Origin: Heloderma charlesbogerti
Lineage: Eukaryota; Chordata; Lepidosauria; Squamata; Helodermatidae
Assembly (NCBI GenBank): GCA_026122225.1
Contig: JANEZZ010000982.1
Coordinates: forward strand, 553,501-617,500
DNA length: 64,000 nt
Direction: 5' to 3'
Part shown: positions 45,163 to 55,665 of the stretch, in pieces
How positions within the stretch are numbered: position 1 is the first letter of the stretch
Layout: each line of letters begins with the position of its first letter
The notes under the pieces: model-generated
Seen by the model: only the letters and a program-made list of their open reading frames with translations
The model's database searches: none
What the model was told of the DNA's origin: nothing
Program-made: the position numbers and the translations under genes

Positions 45163-45432
45163 ATTTGCTGATGAGGAGGGAAAGATCCATGCAACTGCCC
45201 CCTACCATGTGATTGTAGGATTCATACACATTAGAGAGAGATGTGGGATAACATCTTGGAGAAGCAGCTCCCATGCCCTCTGGTGTCTCCTGAAATAAGC
45301 CCAAATCTGTGATATTAGATCAGTAACATATGCAGATCTTTCTTACTTCCAATAGATTTATTATCCTTCCAAGATCCGAGTGTGTGTGTGTGTGTGTGTG
45401 TGTGTATTTAAGTGGGGCATGATGCAGCCAAA
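45163..45432. repeat. unique flank with (GT)n microsatellite
   Basis: GT repeats at about 45380-45405. The segment 45170-45214 is the inverted complement of 44549-44590 (CACATGG.AGGGGG..TTGCATGG), so the LINE lies between inverted arms. Confidence 0.55.
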
Positions 45433-45440
45433 GTTAAGAA

Positions 45441-45673
45441 TAGGGGTGGATGAACTTACTGGGTCCCGCACTGCTGCCACTCTCTAGACCCCTGCCAGCC
45501 GGCCGCCTCTGCTCACCATGTGTTGCAAGCCACTAGGAGAACTGCAGGCACTCAGTTGCCCAATCCCTCGCCAAGCCACCATTTTACATGAAAGTGCCGG
45601 ACTGGCCTTTTTCATAAATCTTCATTTACACAAATGGCAGCTGTAAAGGAGCCATTTACACAAGATTACGGAA
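45441..45673. mobile_element. family B-related element, right end lost
   Basis: TAGGGGTGGATGAACTTACTGGGTCCC start. The octamer GTTAAGAA flanks it (45433-45440 and 45674-45681), but the expected CATCCCTA end is absent. Confidence 0.45.
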
Positions 45674-45681
45674 GTTAAGAA

Positions 45682-46616
45682 TATTGAAATGTGCACCCCA
45701 AACTAGAACACTTCTCACAGATCTCTGCAATGCACAGGGATTCCTTTGCAAACACCCTGATGTGGAACAGTAGAAAGTTTGACCATCTCCATGGTCAAAT
45801 CTTGCATTATCTTTCAAAACTGCCCTAATCAATCTCTCTCTCTCTCTCTCTCTCTCCCCCCTACCATTCTTTTCACTCACTTTCTCCTCCCCACTTTGTT
45901 CTTTCAGTGCTTGCCATGCAACTAATGCTTAGGTTCTGGTTCCAACTCCCCTCCTCTCCCACACTCTGCTGACATCATAAATTATCCAGATCTAAATGGA
46001 CAACATTCATTAGCCAGGCACTTTACCGAAGAGCTTGCTCAGGAGCTGTGCACGCTCTACCCTTTATTAAAAGTTAAAATGCTCCTGGCTGTCACAGAAT
46101 GAAGGGAGGGGGAGGGGGTGAAGGCAGGTTAGAGGACAGTGCCGCAGAACTAATAAATAAAAATAATAGCGATTACCGTTGGCTGAGTGACCCGGGGAGA
46201 AGAGCAGCGCCGGGCCATTTGTTGTTTCCTTTTCACTTGTCAACAGCCAGTGGCTTAAAAGCCTTAGCCTTTGTTTGGGGCCTAATAGCACCTGTTGGGA
46301 TGATGGGAAGACAGCTGTCAAAGAGAGGGAGGGAGGGAGGGAGAAAGGGAAAGAGAGAGAAAGAGGGAGAGAGAGAGGTATGAATGGGTGGCGGCAGGGG
46401 GATGACCGGCAAGGAAGAACAGGCCCCTGATTAGTCAAAATAGTATATGCCTTGGAACAACAGCAACTGGAGATTCCATCTCATGAGGGAAATAAGGTGA
46501 GACTTCTCTTTCTCTGCACATGCCTTGTCTCATTCCCTTCTTTTTCCTCCCAAGAAATGGGGGCACTCGTTGGAAACTGCTGACAAGAGGCAACACGGTC
46601 TAGAGCAGGGGTGGAC
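45682..46616. other. unique sequence with simple repeats
   Basis: (TC)n at 45831-45857 and GA-rich at 46324-46378. The part 46020-46320 is mixed-composition single-copy DNA with no reading frame and looks like a candidate conserved noncoding block; this is only an impression. Confidence 0.35.
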
Positions 46617-46624
46617 CATTTGTG

Positions 46625-47124
46625 TAGGGATGGCGCGGGTGCCCAATTCAGTCTGGGAATCTGTCAGAATTGCCCCTGCCCACACCCCAAGCCCTGCTCG
46701 CCGAGCCCCTGCCCCTGCTCGACCCCTGCCCACACTCGGCTAATGGCCTGCACTCACCCCAGCAGCCTTGTTGAGTTTCACAGTCACCATTTTTTGAGAA
46801 ATCGCAAAAATGCACATATTAGTGCGTGCATGAAATGTGCAAATGTGCACATTAGTGTATGCAAAAATGCACATTTTTGCAAATGTCTATATTTGCGTAT
46901 GCACAAAATGCACAATTTTGCATATGCGAATGTGCACGTTCATAAAATGAGCATTTTCGCACATTCAAAAATATGTGCATTGTTGTGATCACCATTTTAT
47001 CTTTCAAAAAAGTGGTCTCTGTGGAGCTCAACGAGGCCGCTGGGGTGAGCTGGGGGACCAGCAAGCAGGGGCAGGGGCTTGGCGGGTGTCCAGAGAACCC
47101 AGGGGGTGAGTTCGCACATCCCTA
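46625..47124. mobile_element. hAT-like element (family B) inserted in another DNA element
   Basis: 500 bp, TAGGGATGGCGCGGGTGCCC to TTCGCACATCCCTA; octamers CATTTGTG and CATTTGCA (6 of 8). The flanks GCAGGGGTGGACCATTTG and CAGCCCTCCAAACATTTTGG belong to a different MITE, so this is a nested insertion. Interior tandem of AAAATGTGCAAATG words. Confidence 0.8.
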
Positions 47125-47355
47125 CATTTGCAGCCCTCCAAACATTTTGGTCTACAACTGCCATCATTCCTTACCGTAGGCCAGTGGTGCAGCTAGGGCT
47201 GGACTATGGGGCCGAAGTCCTAACCTTACAGCTCAGGGGTGTTCCAAATTTGGTGGATTGCACCTTATAGAATCAAATAGACTGCTTTCTAAACAGACTT
47301 TGATGTTATATTTAAGCAAAGGGTTTTCCACCAAGCTCTGTCAACCTATGGCCTC

Positions 47356-48290
47356 TAGGGATGTTGGAGGAATCCATCTGGGTGGTGCAGCTTGCTGAGC
47401 TTTCATCACCCCCCCCCCGGGACTTCGGCTTGCTTCTCCATGAGCTGGCCAGCTCAATCTGCATTATGTTGGGCCAGCTCGCAGATTTTTTGGTATGTTT
47501 TCCATAAGTAGGAATGTGTACAAATTCACATTCATGAATTGCAGCTGCGATTTGTGTAGTTTGTGCATGTTTCGACCATAATTTGGTGAATTTGAGGAAA
47601 TCATGGCCAAATTTTGTACAAATTACAACCGGAATTTGCACAAATTATGCAGTTGCAGCTGCAATTTGCATAAATTTATATTTATGCAGGTGGGGGGACA
47701 GAAAATGTTCCTGGGTTTTCGGAAAAACCTAGGGATGTTAGAGGAATCTGCCGCGGATTCGAATGAGGCAGATTCCAAAGAATCCACCCTCCGGAATCCG
47801 CAGCAGGATGGCCCCACTTACCTCCACTCCAGGAGGATTCTGCGCGGAACGAATCTCAGCTGCTTGCTTAACTGGAGCTGTTCACCTCTGTGCCAATTGC
47901 CTTTTTTTTTTTTTTTAAGGCAATCGGCAGGATGTGTCCATAGACTTATACGCAAGATTTACAGCTCTATTTTGCATACAAGTCTATGGGCACATCCTGC
48001 CGATTGCCATCTTTTAAAGCAATATGGCAATCAATGTGGAAGCGAACGGATCCAGGACAGACCAGGTAAGCAGCCCTCAAGCCGGGTAGCTCTGCGGAAT
48101 CCTCCCAGAGCAGAGCCGCTCTGGAGGATTCTGGGGGGGGGGAGGGAGGAACGGATCCCCCCCCCCGGGTGGATTCCCCACCGGAACAGATGGTGGGGAA
48201 TCTGTACATCCCTAGAAAAACCTGTGGCTTGGCTTGTGAATACAGTGGGAATCCGTTGAGCCGAAAAAGGGCCAGATGTGCAAACAATGG
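47356..48290. mobile_element. hAT-like host element, right end unclear
   Basis: TAGGGATGTTGGAGGAATCC start; interior has inverted blocks around GAATTGCAGCTGCGATTTGTG and GCAGTTGCAGCTGCAATTTGC (47540-47670). It hosts the element at 47730. No right terminus seen; the end given is approximate. Confidence 0.5.
47730..48214. mobile_element. family A-related element with long single inverted repeat
   Basis: 485 bp, TAGGGATGTTAGAGGAATC to CTGTACATCCCTA, perfect 8-bp duplication GAAAAACC (47722-47729 and 48215-48222). The interior is a simple inverted repeat (GGCAATCGGCAGGATGTGTC near 47919 with its complement ending near 48008) instead of the TACGTA hairpins. Confidence 0.9.
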
Positions 48291-48399
48291 ACAGTGGCTT
48301 CTGTCTCCTCACGCCAGAAAAAGTAGATGTTGCCTTTAACTACTTCTTTGCTCCTCCCAGGAAGCACAACCCCTTTAAGCTGAATCTAATAGTTCTTTC

Positions 48400-48620
48400 A
48401 TGGTGTTACAAGCCCCCCCCCCCAATGACCACCAGGCAGTGGCAAGTGCAGAAACAAACTCAGTTTTATCCCTGTAGCTATTGTGGTGCTATTATTTAAG
48501 TGAGTTTGAAATGCAAAGATGCACATACCCAAATAATTCCTTTTTTGGTCAGGGCTGGCAAACAGTTTTGTTGTTGTTCTAACATATCTGGAATGTGGAA
48601 GCAGTTTAAAGCAGGGGAGA
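48400..48620. repeat. unclassified dispersed repeat, copy 2
   Basis: Partner of 1070-1290 (GGCAAGTGCAGAAAC, TGGTGCTATTATTTAAGTGA, GGCAAACAGTTTTGTTGTTG). No termini or coding potential recognised. Confidence 0.5.
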
Positions 48621-48734
48621 GGAGAGAAATGTGTGTTATGTGCTTCATGACTGAAGTAATACACGTGACCATCTAAAGGGGGGGGGGATATAAGACCATT
48701 ACATCCAGGGTCTAAAATTACCTAACCATTAGTT

Positions 48735-48806
48735 ATGCTGACTAGGGATGATGGAAGTTGTAGGCCAAAACATCTGGAGGGCCCCAAGTTGCCCATCCCT
48801 GGTCTA
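48735..48806. repeat. fragment of the CCATCCCTGG-ended MITE
   Basis: GACTAGGGATGATGGAAGTT...AACATCTGGAGGGCCCCAAG..CCCATCCCTGG. Same element type as 26480-26574 and 55350-55468. Confidence 0.55.
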
Positions 48807-48812
48807 GGGGTT

Positions 48813-49045
48813 GAGAGACAGTGTGGCATAGTGATTAGAACTACTGAACATGTAGTTCTACATGTTTAGAGATCCCCAGTCAACCATGAAGGTGGTTGGG
48901 TGACCTTGGGCCAATCATACACTCTGTCATCCTAACCTATCTCACAGGATTGTTGTGATGATAAAATGCAGTGTGTGGGGGGGGGGACCATGTACACTGC
49001 CTTGGAGGAAGGGCAGGATAAAAATGTAGTCAATCAATACAAAGC
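48813..49045 (+). repeat. tRNA-derived SINE
   Basis: Box A-like TGGCATAGTGA near 48823, body GGGTGACCTTGGGCCAATCA near 48899 and GGATTGTTGTGATGATAAAA near 48947, tail ending ATAAAAATGTAGTCAATCAA. Box B is mutated. Confidence 0.78.
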
Positions 49046-49083
49046 ACATGCTGTGTTCATGGCCAGGGACTCATCTCATAATC

Positions 49084-49170
49084 TCAGAGCCAGCATGGTA
49101 CAGTGATCGGAGGGCTGGATTTGGAGTAGGTAGCTCTGGATTCAGTTCTGTGCTCTGCAATGCAACTCAG
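49084..49170 (+). repeat. tRNA-SINE head fragment
   Basis: CAGAGCCAGCATGGTACAGTG start and GATTCAGTTCTGTGC near 49139; a 3'-truncated copy directly following another SINE. Confidence 0.6.
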
Positions 49171-50090
49171 AGCCAAAGCGGATGTAACATAGGAGTTCCA
49201 TGTGCATATCTTTGACTTGTCCTCCTTGCTTGAAAGCAGTGTTGCGATTGGGATCAGGGCTGTGGTTCTCTGGGAGAACTACTCATTAAAACTTTCCCCT
49301 GTTCCCTTCCCACAACTTAAATCCTCCCTGAAGCTGTTCTTACCTTTATTGTACCTGTCTCTCTCTCCCCCCGCCTTCCGTAACTAGTATAAGCTCACAA
49401 GTCAGTGAAATAGAGTGGGGGGAAGGGCGAAAACCTCTCCCCCAGTGCAGCAGTCTTTAGCCACCCTCCACCCCACCCCCATGCATTACAGCTGCCTTTG
49501 ATCAAAGAAAAAGATGGCTGGAGATCTGATCATGGACCTCCCGTATTACCTCCAGTGCTCTTGAGCAAGTCACAGTGTTTTAGCCTGACATCTGCCAGGA
49601 ATGTGCTCCACAAAACTCACGTGGTACCCACTGCCCTTCTCTTCCTTCAAATCCCTCCTCCTCAAAGCACAGATTCCTGTGCCTTAGATCTCTGAGTTTT
49701 CACCCTCAGCCAGGGTCAGCAGCCTCAGATTTTTTTTTTTTCTGATTGAGATAAAGGACAAGATGGCACACACACACCCTCCATTTTATATACAGAAGGT
49801 GACCAGACTGCCAGTTTAATCTTACCTCGACATTAGTCATTGACCAGCATCCTCCCCTGCACATGAGGACACCAGACCAGCTTAGGTTCTACCACATAGG
49901 CTGCATGGCACACACAGCCCCATCTTCCAACACCTTGCCACCACTCCTCACCCTCCAGCATCTGCTGCTTTAGGTGGTCACTCTTCCGCTAAACTGAAGC
50001 CAAATAGAAGTGACCACATTTGCTCAGATTCCTGTCTCATTGTCCTTTCTCCCAGCTTTTGCTCCCTTCCCTTTAGTTTGTATGTTCCTC
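49171..50090. other. unique sequence, no gene seen
   Basis: Nothing recognised apart from short homopolymers. Confidence 0.4.
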
Positions 50091-50571
50091 CGTTCAGAGT
50101 AGTGTTGCGCCAAAAATTCATCCCACATTGTTTTCGACCATTCTCACTCAATTTGATAGAAAAGAAATTGCTTTTGAAAAGAAATTCAAAGGAGGAGAAA
50201 TTTTAGAGAAATTCTTATGAGTCGGGTTTGGAGTTCTTGTCCTTTCCTTACTTATGAGGTGGCTGAGGAGTGTGCATGAGTGTCCTGTCTGTCATTGTAC
50301 AGTAATCTCTGTGGCAGCCTGTAGTCTCCTTGGCTTCCCACACTTCAATTAAAGCCATTATGAGGAAGATATCATGAGGCAATTCCTCCCATGGAGCTTT
50401 TTCAGTTCAGCAGGTGGCCTGGGAGGCTACAGAGCAATGGAAAAATGTGTAATAGAGACAGAAAACACACACAGCACCCTCGGCCAACTCACAGTGATTA
50501 GGTGAGCTCAAAAATCAAAAGAAATTCAAAATTCTGCCTCAGAAACATGGAAGCCTCAACATAGTTGATGT

Positions 50572-51263
50572 TAGGGATGTACGGAAGTGACTTACCTTTC
50601 GCAGATTATGTTGATGGTGGGGAGGGGAGGCGCTCCGTCCCTCCACCTGGAATCCTGGCCAGCCGGCTGTGCTCTGCAGGGATTCTGTGGAGCCGCCAGC
50701 CGGCTCTGCCAGCAGCCGAACATCCAGCCGCTGGCTAGCAGGGATGCAAATGGTGGCGGCCATAGCCGCCGCCGTTTGCGTTCCTGTAGTCAGCCATGAT
50801 AGGCTACGTAAATCTTTACGTAGCCTATCACGTCTGACTTTTTTAAAAAAACCACGCGTGTACGCAAATGGCGGCGGCTATGGCCACCGCCATTTGCGTA
50901 CACGCATGTGGTTTTTTTAAAAGTCAGACGTGATAGGCTACGTAAAGATTTACGTAGCCTATCACTTTTCTTTTTTTACCTAGCCGTGATAGGCTACGTA
51001 AATCTTTACATAGCCTATCACGTCTTTTTTTTTTTTACATGGGAAATGGCGGCGGCAGCAGCCGGTTGGAAGACCGGCTGCCGCCGCCGCTGAACCGCTG
51101 CCGCAGCCACCACCACCCGGAAGATCCGCCCCAGGTAAGTCTCATCCCAGGGGGATCCGCGGGGGGGCGGGAGGGCAGGCCGTTCCACCACAGATTTCGG
51201 GGGGCCAAATGTGCTGGCATTCAGCCTCCCCGAGATCCATGGCGGAATTCTCTGACATCCCTA
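50572..51263. mobile_element. family A hairpin element, copy A50
   Basis: 692 bp, perfect 8-bp duplication GTTGATGT (50564-50571 and 51264-51271). Ends TAGGGATGTACGGAAG and CTGACATCCCTA. Left-facing donor-like motif (complement 50590-50595), palindrome 50793-50965, a further hairpin near 50985-51022, ATGGCGGCGGCAGC at 51046 and a perfect right-facing CAG/GTAAGT (gtaagt 51135-51140). The frame from the ATG stops after 15 codons. Confidence 0.93.
50793..50965. repeat. two-scale palindrome of copy A50
   Basis: A 173-bp palindrome centred near 50879. Outer hairpins GATAGGCTACGTAAATCT at each side, then ACGCGTGTACGCAAATGGCG mirrored by CGCCATTTGCGTACACGC. Confidence 0.9.
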
Positions 51264-51748
51264 GTTGATGTTGTTGCCACTTACAGAAGCAGTGCAATAA
51301 ACCAAAAACCCTATCTGTGAGAAACTGTTGGAGAATTTCAGTGAAATTGTCCCCCCCAATTTCTCTGCTCACAAATAGTCTGAGGGATTTTGAGAGGCTC
51401 TTTGCACACAGCTCTAGTTCCTTTGCTTATGTTGATCTGTAAAGTGCCTTGTTGTTCACTTCTAACGGGGCTGCAGAACGTCTTTCAGCCCACGGACAAA
51501 ATTCTGTTTCAGAGAAGGTCTTCGGGGTGGGGGTGGGGATTCCGGCTGTCGTGGATAGTGTCAAAGACAAAAAGGGGTGGAGCCAAAGTCAAAGGGGTGG
51601 AGCCAAACTACCAGCATATTTGAACTTAACTAAGCCTTCAGAGAGGCTTAGCTAGAAGGGGGGGTGGATAGGACTACACAAGTGATTGGTGGTGTGGGGA
51701 AGCTTTCACACTCTTTTCTGGCATTTTGGTTGGTCCTAGTATACGTAT

Positions 51749-52537
51749 TAGTGCCATGCCCAAAATTTCTCCCACATTTTTTTCAACCATTCTCATTCAA
51801 TTTGATAGAAGAGAAATTGCTTTGGAAAAGAAATTCAATACTGAAGAAATTTCGACGAAATTCTCAAGGGTTGGGTTTGGGTGTCTTGGGCTTACCTTCT
51901 TTAGAGGTGGCCAAGGAATGAGCACAAGTGTCCTGTATTTCATTGTACAGTCATATCTCTGGCAGCCCTTAGCCTCCTCAGCTTCCTACACTTCAACTGA
52001 AGCCCAGCGGCATCATGAGCTATTTCCTCCCTTAGGGTTTTTTCAGATCAGGAAGTGCAGGCAGCCTGGGAGGCTAGCTGCAATTAGGTACACTCAAAAA
52101 CACCACCAAAAGAAATTCAACATAAATTATAGACTGTCCTGAGAATGAGGCAGAACAATGAAAGCCCCCTTCATGGGAAGAAAACTTTCTGGAAATTGGA
52201 AGACCGATTTTGGCCAAGCATTAACTCCACCTCATCCTTGGAGCTTGATACAACACTGCCCCCACCCCCAACACACACACACACCTGCATAGTGGTGGAT
52301 GCAAAATGGGGGCCAGCCTGCCAACGCAGTTGATGCTGTTGCAGCACGAAGACCCCCAAAACCCTTAGGGAAAAAGAAAGAAGCTGTGCTACAAGCCCTG
52401 CCAATGGGGAGCCCCACCTGGGAGGAACTGTGGAGAATTTCTCCTTCCCCTGGAGAAATTCGGTGAAATTACCTCCCAGATTTCTTTGCCCACAAATAAG
52501 GGGGAGAATTTTGAGAGGCCATCTGTTCACAGCTCTA
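51749..52537. mobile_element. family H DNA element (copy 2)
   Basis: TAGTGCCATGCCCAAAATTTC to GTTCACAGCTCTA, octamers ATACGTAT (51741-51748) and GTATGTAT (52538-52545), 6 of 8. Noncoding; 789 bp. The TAG...CTA ends and the octamer fit a hAT-like element. Confidence 0.68.
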
Positions 52538-52545
52538 GTATGTAT

Positions 52546-53465
52546 TGCTGAGCTTCAGATAATTAATAGCAAAGTTTGTGAATCATTGTCAACACACGCA
52601 CGCCCCCTAGGAATTTTGAATTTGCTCAGACCAGTCAAATAGAGATGTTGTTGTAGGTTCTGATGTTCTTTTATACCTTTCAAGGCAAACCCTGGCCTAC
52701 ATCTGTTGATGTCCCAACCCAGGCTACTGTTGCTTTAACAGTGCAAGTTACACAGAAGTCTTCTGTTTCTTTAGGAGCGCACTAGGGTGAATATTTTGTC
52801 TAGCTGCAGGGGAAAAGCTTTGTCATGGACTTTGCTGACAATAGACTGAGAAGTGAAATGGTCTACGTTTGGTGCCTGGAGGTTCTGTAGTCTATTGTTT
52901 GTTCACAACAGATTTCTATTGCTGCATTCCTGCTTTGCAAAGGTTTGTTAGCTTTTAATGACTGACAGTCTTCTACTGCAAATACCATGGTATTCTGGCC
53001 TGTTTACTTACTACTCAATGATTTTGTTGTTGTTGTTAAGGAACAGCAGAAAGGGAGGGGGAAAGAAAATTGCAACGTTTATGTAACCTATGCAAGTTTT
53101 TTGTTTTAGTTTTAATGATGACATATTCACTAAGAAAATACTAACGTTGAGTGTATTTGTTAGTGAGGCAATGGGAATCTTCACTGATATATACGTACCG
53201 AATGCTTAGATCAACTCTGGTGGCTTTTGGCCAAGTCCATCCCTACACTCCCATCTGAGGCATGGTGAGTTGCCACCCAAGAGGGGTTTTCCTCAGTCAT
53301 GGCATTGCAGATCAGGAATGCCCCCTGAAAGGAGGCCTCCCTGACTCCATTATTTTCGGCCTTTCGTCATGCAGTAAAACCAGGGAGGGCAGACTTTAGG
53401 TTTGCAGGATCTACGTTGTTGTTGATAATGATGTTGGTGTTTTACTAGAAGCCTGAGATCAACCA
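52546..53465. other. unique sequence, no gene seen
   Basis: No gene or family repeat recognised. Confidence 0.4.
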
Positions 53466-53757
53466 ACCAGAGCCTTGTTCAAAAGACATACATCTGGAAT
53501 TAAATAATTTTGAGGCCAGGAATTTGTTTTGAATAACAGAACTGAATGGACTGAATCTGGAGCGCTGGGCAAAAAACAACAGAAAGAAATTTAATAGGGA
53601 TAAATGACAAGTTCTGCACCTAGGAAAAAGAAACCAAATGCACAGTTACAAGATGGGACATACGTGGCTCAACAACAATACAAGCGAGAAGGATCTTGGA
53701 ATTGTTGTCTATCACAAGCTGAATATGAGCCAACAATGTGATGTGGCTGCAAAAAAG

Positions 53758-54638
53758 TAGGGATGCATGAAAGTGACTTACCTTTCCGCGGATTATGTTG
53801 ATGCTCCGTCCCTCCCCCTGGAATCCTGGATGGGGGGGAGGCACTCCGTTCCTCCCCCCCGGAATCCTGGCCGGACGGCCGTTCTCCACAGCGATTCTGC
53901 AGAACCGCTGGCCGGCTCTGCCAGCAGCCGGACATCCGGCCGCTGGCTAGCAGGGACGCAAATGGCGGCGGCTGTAGCCGCTGCAGTTTGCGTCCCTGCA
54001 GTCAGCCGTGATAGGCTATGTAAATGTTTACGTAGCCTATCACGGCTGATTTAAAAACAAAAACGCGCGTACACAAATGGCGGCAGCCATGGCTGCTGCC
54101 ATTTGCATTCTTGATATTGGCACGTTTTAGTCTACATAAACATTTATGTAAACTAAGACAGAGAAAATAAGGGGAACGCAAATAGCGTAGTGTCTACGCT
54201 ATTTGCGTTCCCCTTATTTTCGCCATCTTAGTCTACGTAAATGTTTACGTAGACTAAGACGTGCCAAAATAAGGAACGCCGCCATTTGCATACGTGCATG
54301 TGTGTGTGTGTGTGGTTTTTTTTTTAAGTCAGCCATGATAGGCTACGTAAACATTTACGTAGCCTATCATGGTGTTTTTTTTAAATCTAGCCGTGATAGG
54401 CTACGTAAATCTTTACGTAGCCTATCACTTTTTTTGTTTTCTTAACTGGAAATGGTGGCGACGGCAGCCGGTTGGAAGACTGGCCGCCGCCGCAGCCGCC
54501 AGGAAGATCCGCCCAAGGTAAGTCCCGTCCCGGGGGTGGCGGGGGGGTGGCGGGCCGTTCCGCCACTGATTTCAGAGGGCCGAATGCACTGACATTCAGC
54601 CTCCCCGAGATTCGTGGCGGAACTATCGTACATCCCTA
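53758..54638. mobile_element. family A hairpin element, copy A53
   Basis: 881 bp, perfect 8-bp duplication CAAAAAAG (53750-53757 and 54639-54646), inserted inside the CR1 coding region. Left-facing donor-like motif (complement 53776-53781), palindrome 54003-54372, further hairpin near 54388-54427. An ATG at 54452 opens a frame of 22 codons that runs exactly to an AAG/GTAAGT motif (54518). Confidence 0.94.
54003..54372. repeat. two-scale palindrome of copy A53
   Basis: About 370 bp, centred near 54192 (TAGCGTAGTGTCTACGCTA). The arms carry GATAGGCTAYGTAAATGTTT, CAAATGGCGGC/GCCGCCATTTGC and TAGTCTACRTAAAYATTTA hairpins in mirrored order. The right arm has gained a TG microsatellite (54298-54314). 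Confidence 0.88.
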
Positions 54639-55282
54639 CAAAAAAGGCAAATGCTCTTTTGGGCTGCATTAATAGAAGCATAGCTTCCAAATCCCGGGAA
54701 GTACTAGTTCCCCTCTACTCGGCACTGGTTAGGCCTCATCTGGAGTACTGTGTCCAGTTCTGGGCATGACATTTTAAGAAGGATGCAGACAAACTGGAGA
54801 GGGTTCAGAGGAGGGCAACAAAGATGATCAGGGGATTGGAAACAAAGTCCTATGAAGAGAGACTGAAAGAACTGGGCATGTTTCGCCCTGAGAAGAGGAG
54901 AATGAGGGGAGATAGGATAGCGCTCCTCAAGTACTTGAAAGGTTGTCACAGAGAGGAAGGCTGGGATCTCTTCTTGATCATCCCAGAATGCAGGACACAG
55001 AATCATGGGCTCAAGTTACAGGAAGCCAGATTCTGGCTGAACCTCAGGAACAACTTCCTGCCTGTTAGAGCAATATGACAATGGAACCAATTTCCTTGGG
55101 AGGTGGTGGGCTCCCACTGGAGGCATTCAAGATGCGGCTGGACAGCCATGTGTCAGGGATGCTCTGACTTGGATTCCTGCACTGAGCAGGGGGTTGGACT
55201 CGATGGCCTTGTAGGCCCCTTCCAACCCTACTATTCTATGATTCTATGATTCTATGGTTACTGCACTAATTAACTAATGATA

Positions 55283-55665
55283 TCTTATATAAGAACATAG
55301 GAAGCTGTCTTATACCAACTCAGGTCATTGATTTGTCTAGCTCACTACACCTTCTCCAACCTGGTGCCCTCCAGATGTTTTGAACTTCAACTCCCATCAA
55401 GCCCAGCCAGCATGGCCAATGGTCAGGAATTCTGGAAGTTGTCATCTACAGCAGCTGGAGGTTGGGGAAGGCATTGCTTGTCTGCATTGACAAGCTGGAG
55501 GTTGAGGAAGGCACATCTGCACTGACAAGCAGCGGCCTTCCAGGTTTTCAGACCCAGGGCTTCTCCAGTCCTACCTGCAGATGCCAGGGGTTGAATCTGG
55601 GACCTTCTGCATGCAAAGCAGGTACTCTACCACAGAGTTATGTCTCTCTTCAGTTCTTTTCCAGT
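55283..55665 (-). repeat. tRNA-derived SINE (reverse) with a MITE inserted
   Basis: Reverse tail ATAAGAACATAGGAAGCTGT, head with GGTTGAATCTGGGACCTTC (box B on minus) and CATGCAAAGCAGGTACTCTACCAC (box A side) near 55610-55635. The MITE fragment ACCTGGTGCCCTCCAGATG...GGTTGGGGAAGGC occupies about 55350-55468, and a short GCTGGAGGTTGAGGAAGGC duplicate follows at 55493. Confidence 0.7.

Larger units (their letters stand above)
50100..51416. mobile_element. family H DNA element (copy 1), host of A50
   Basis: Starts TAGTGTTGCGCCAAAAATTC and ends TTTGCACACAGCTCTA. It matches 51749-52537 in the same order (GACCATTCTCACTCAATTTG, AGAAATTGCTTT, GATTTTGAGAGGC). A family A element sits at 50572-51263. The flanking octamers only half match. 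Confidence 0.65.
53500..55257 (+). mobile_element. CR1 LINE 3' half, split by a family A element
   Basis: The 3' part of the CR1 ORF2 is readable: [11 protein letters not shown] near 54735, LERVQRRATKMIRGLETKSY near 54797, EERLKELGMFRPEKRRMRGD near 54855 and LNLRNNFLPVRA near 55037. The ATTCTATGATTCTATGATTC octamer repeats at about 55235-55257 mark the CR1 3' terminus. The first part (about 53500-53757) carries the preceding region. The frame has stops. Confidence 0.88.

Noticed and set aside
54824..55078. An 84-codon frame as a host exon
   Set aside because: The translated sequence is the C-terminal block of a CR1 reverse transcriptase and is followed by CR1 terminal octamers.
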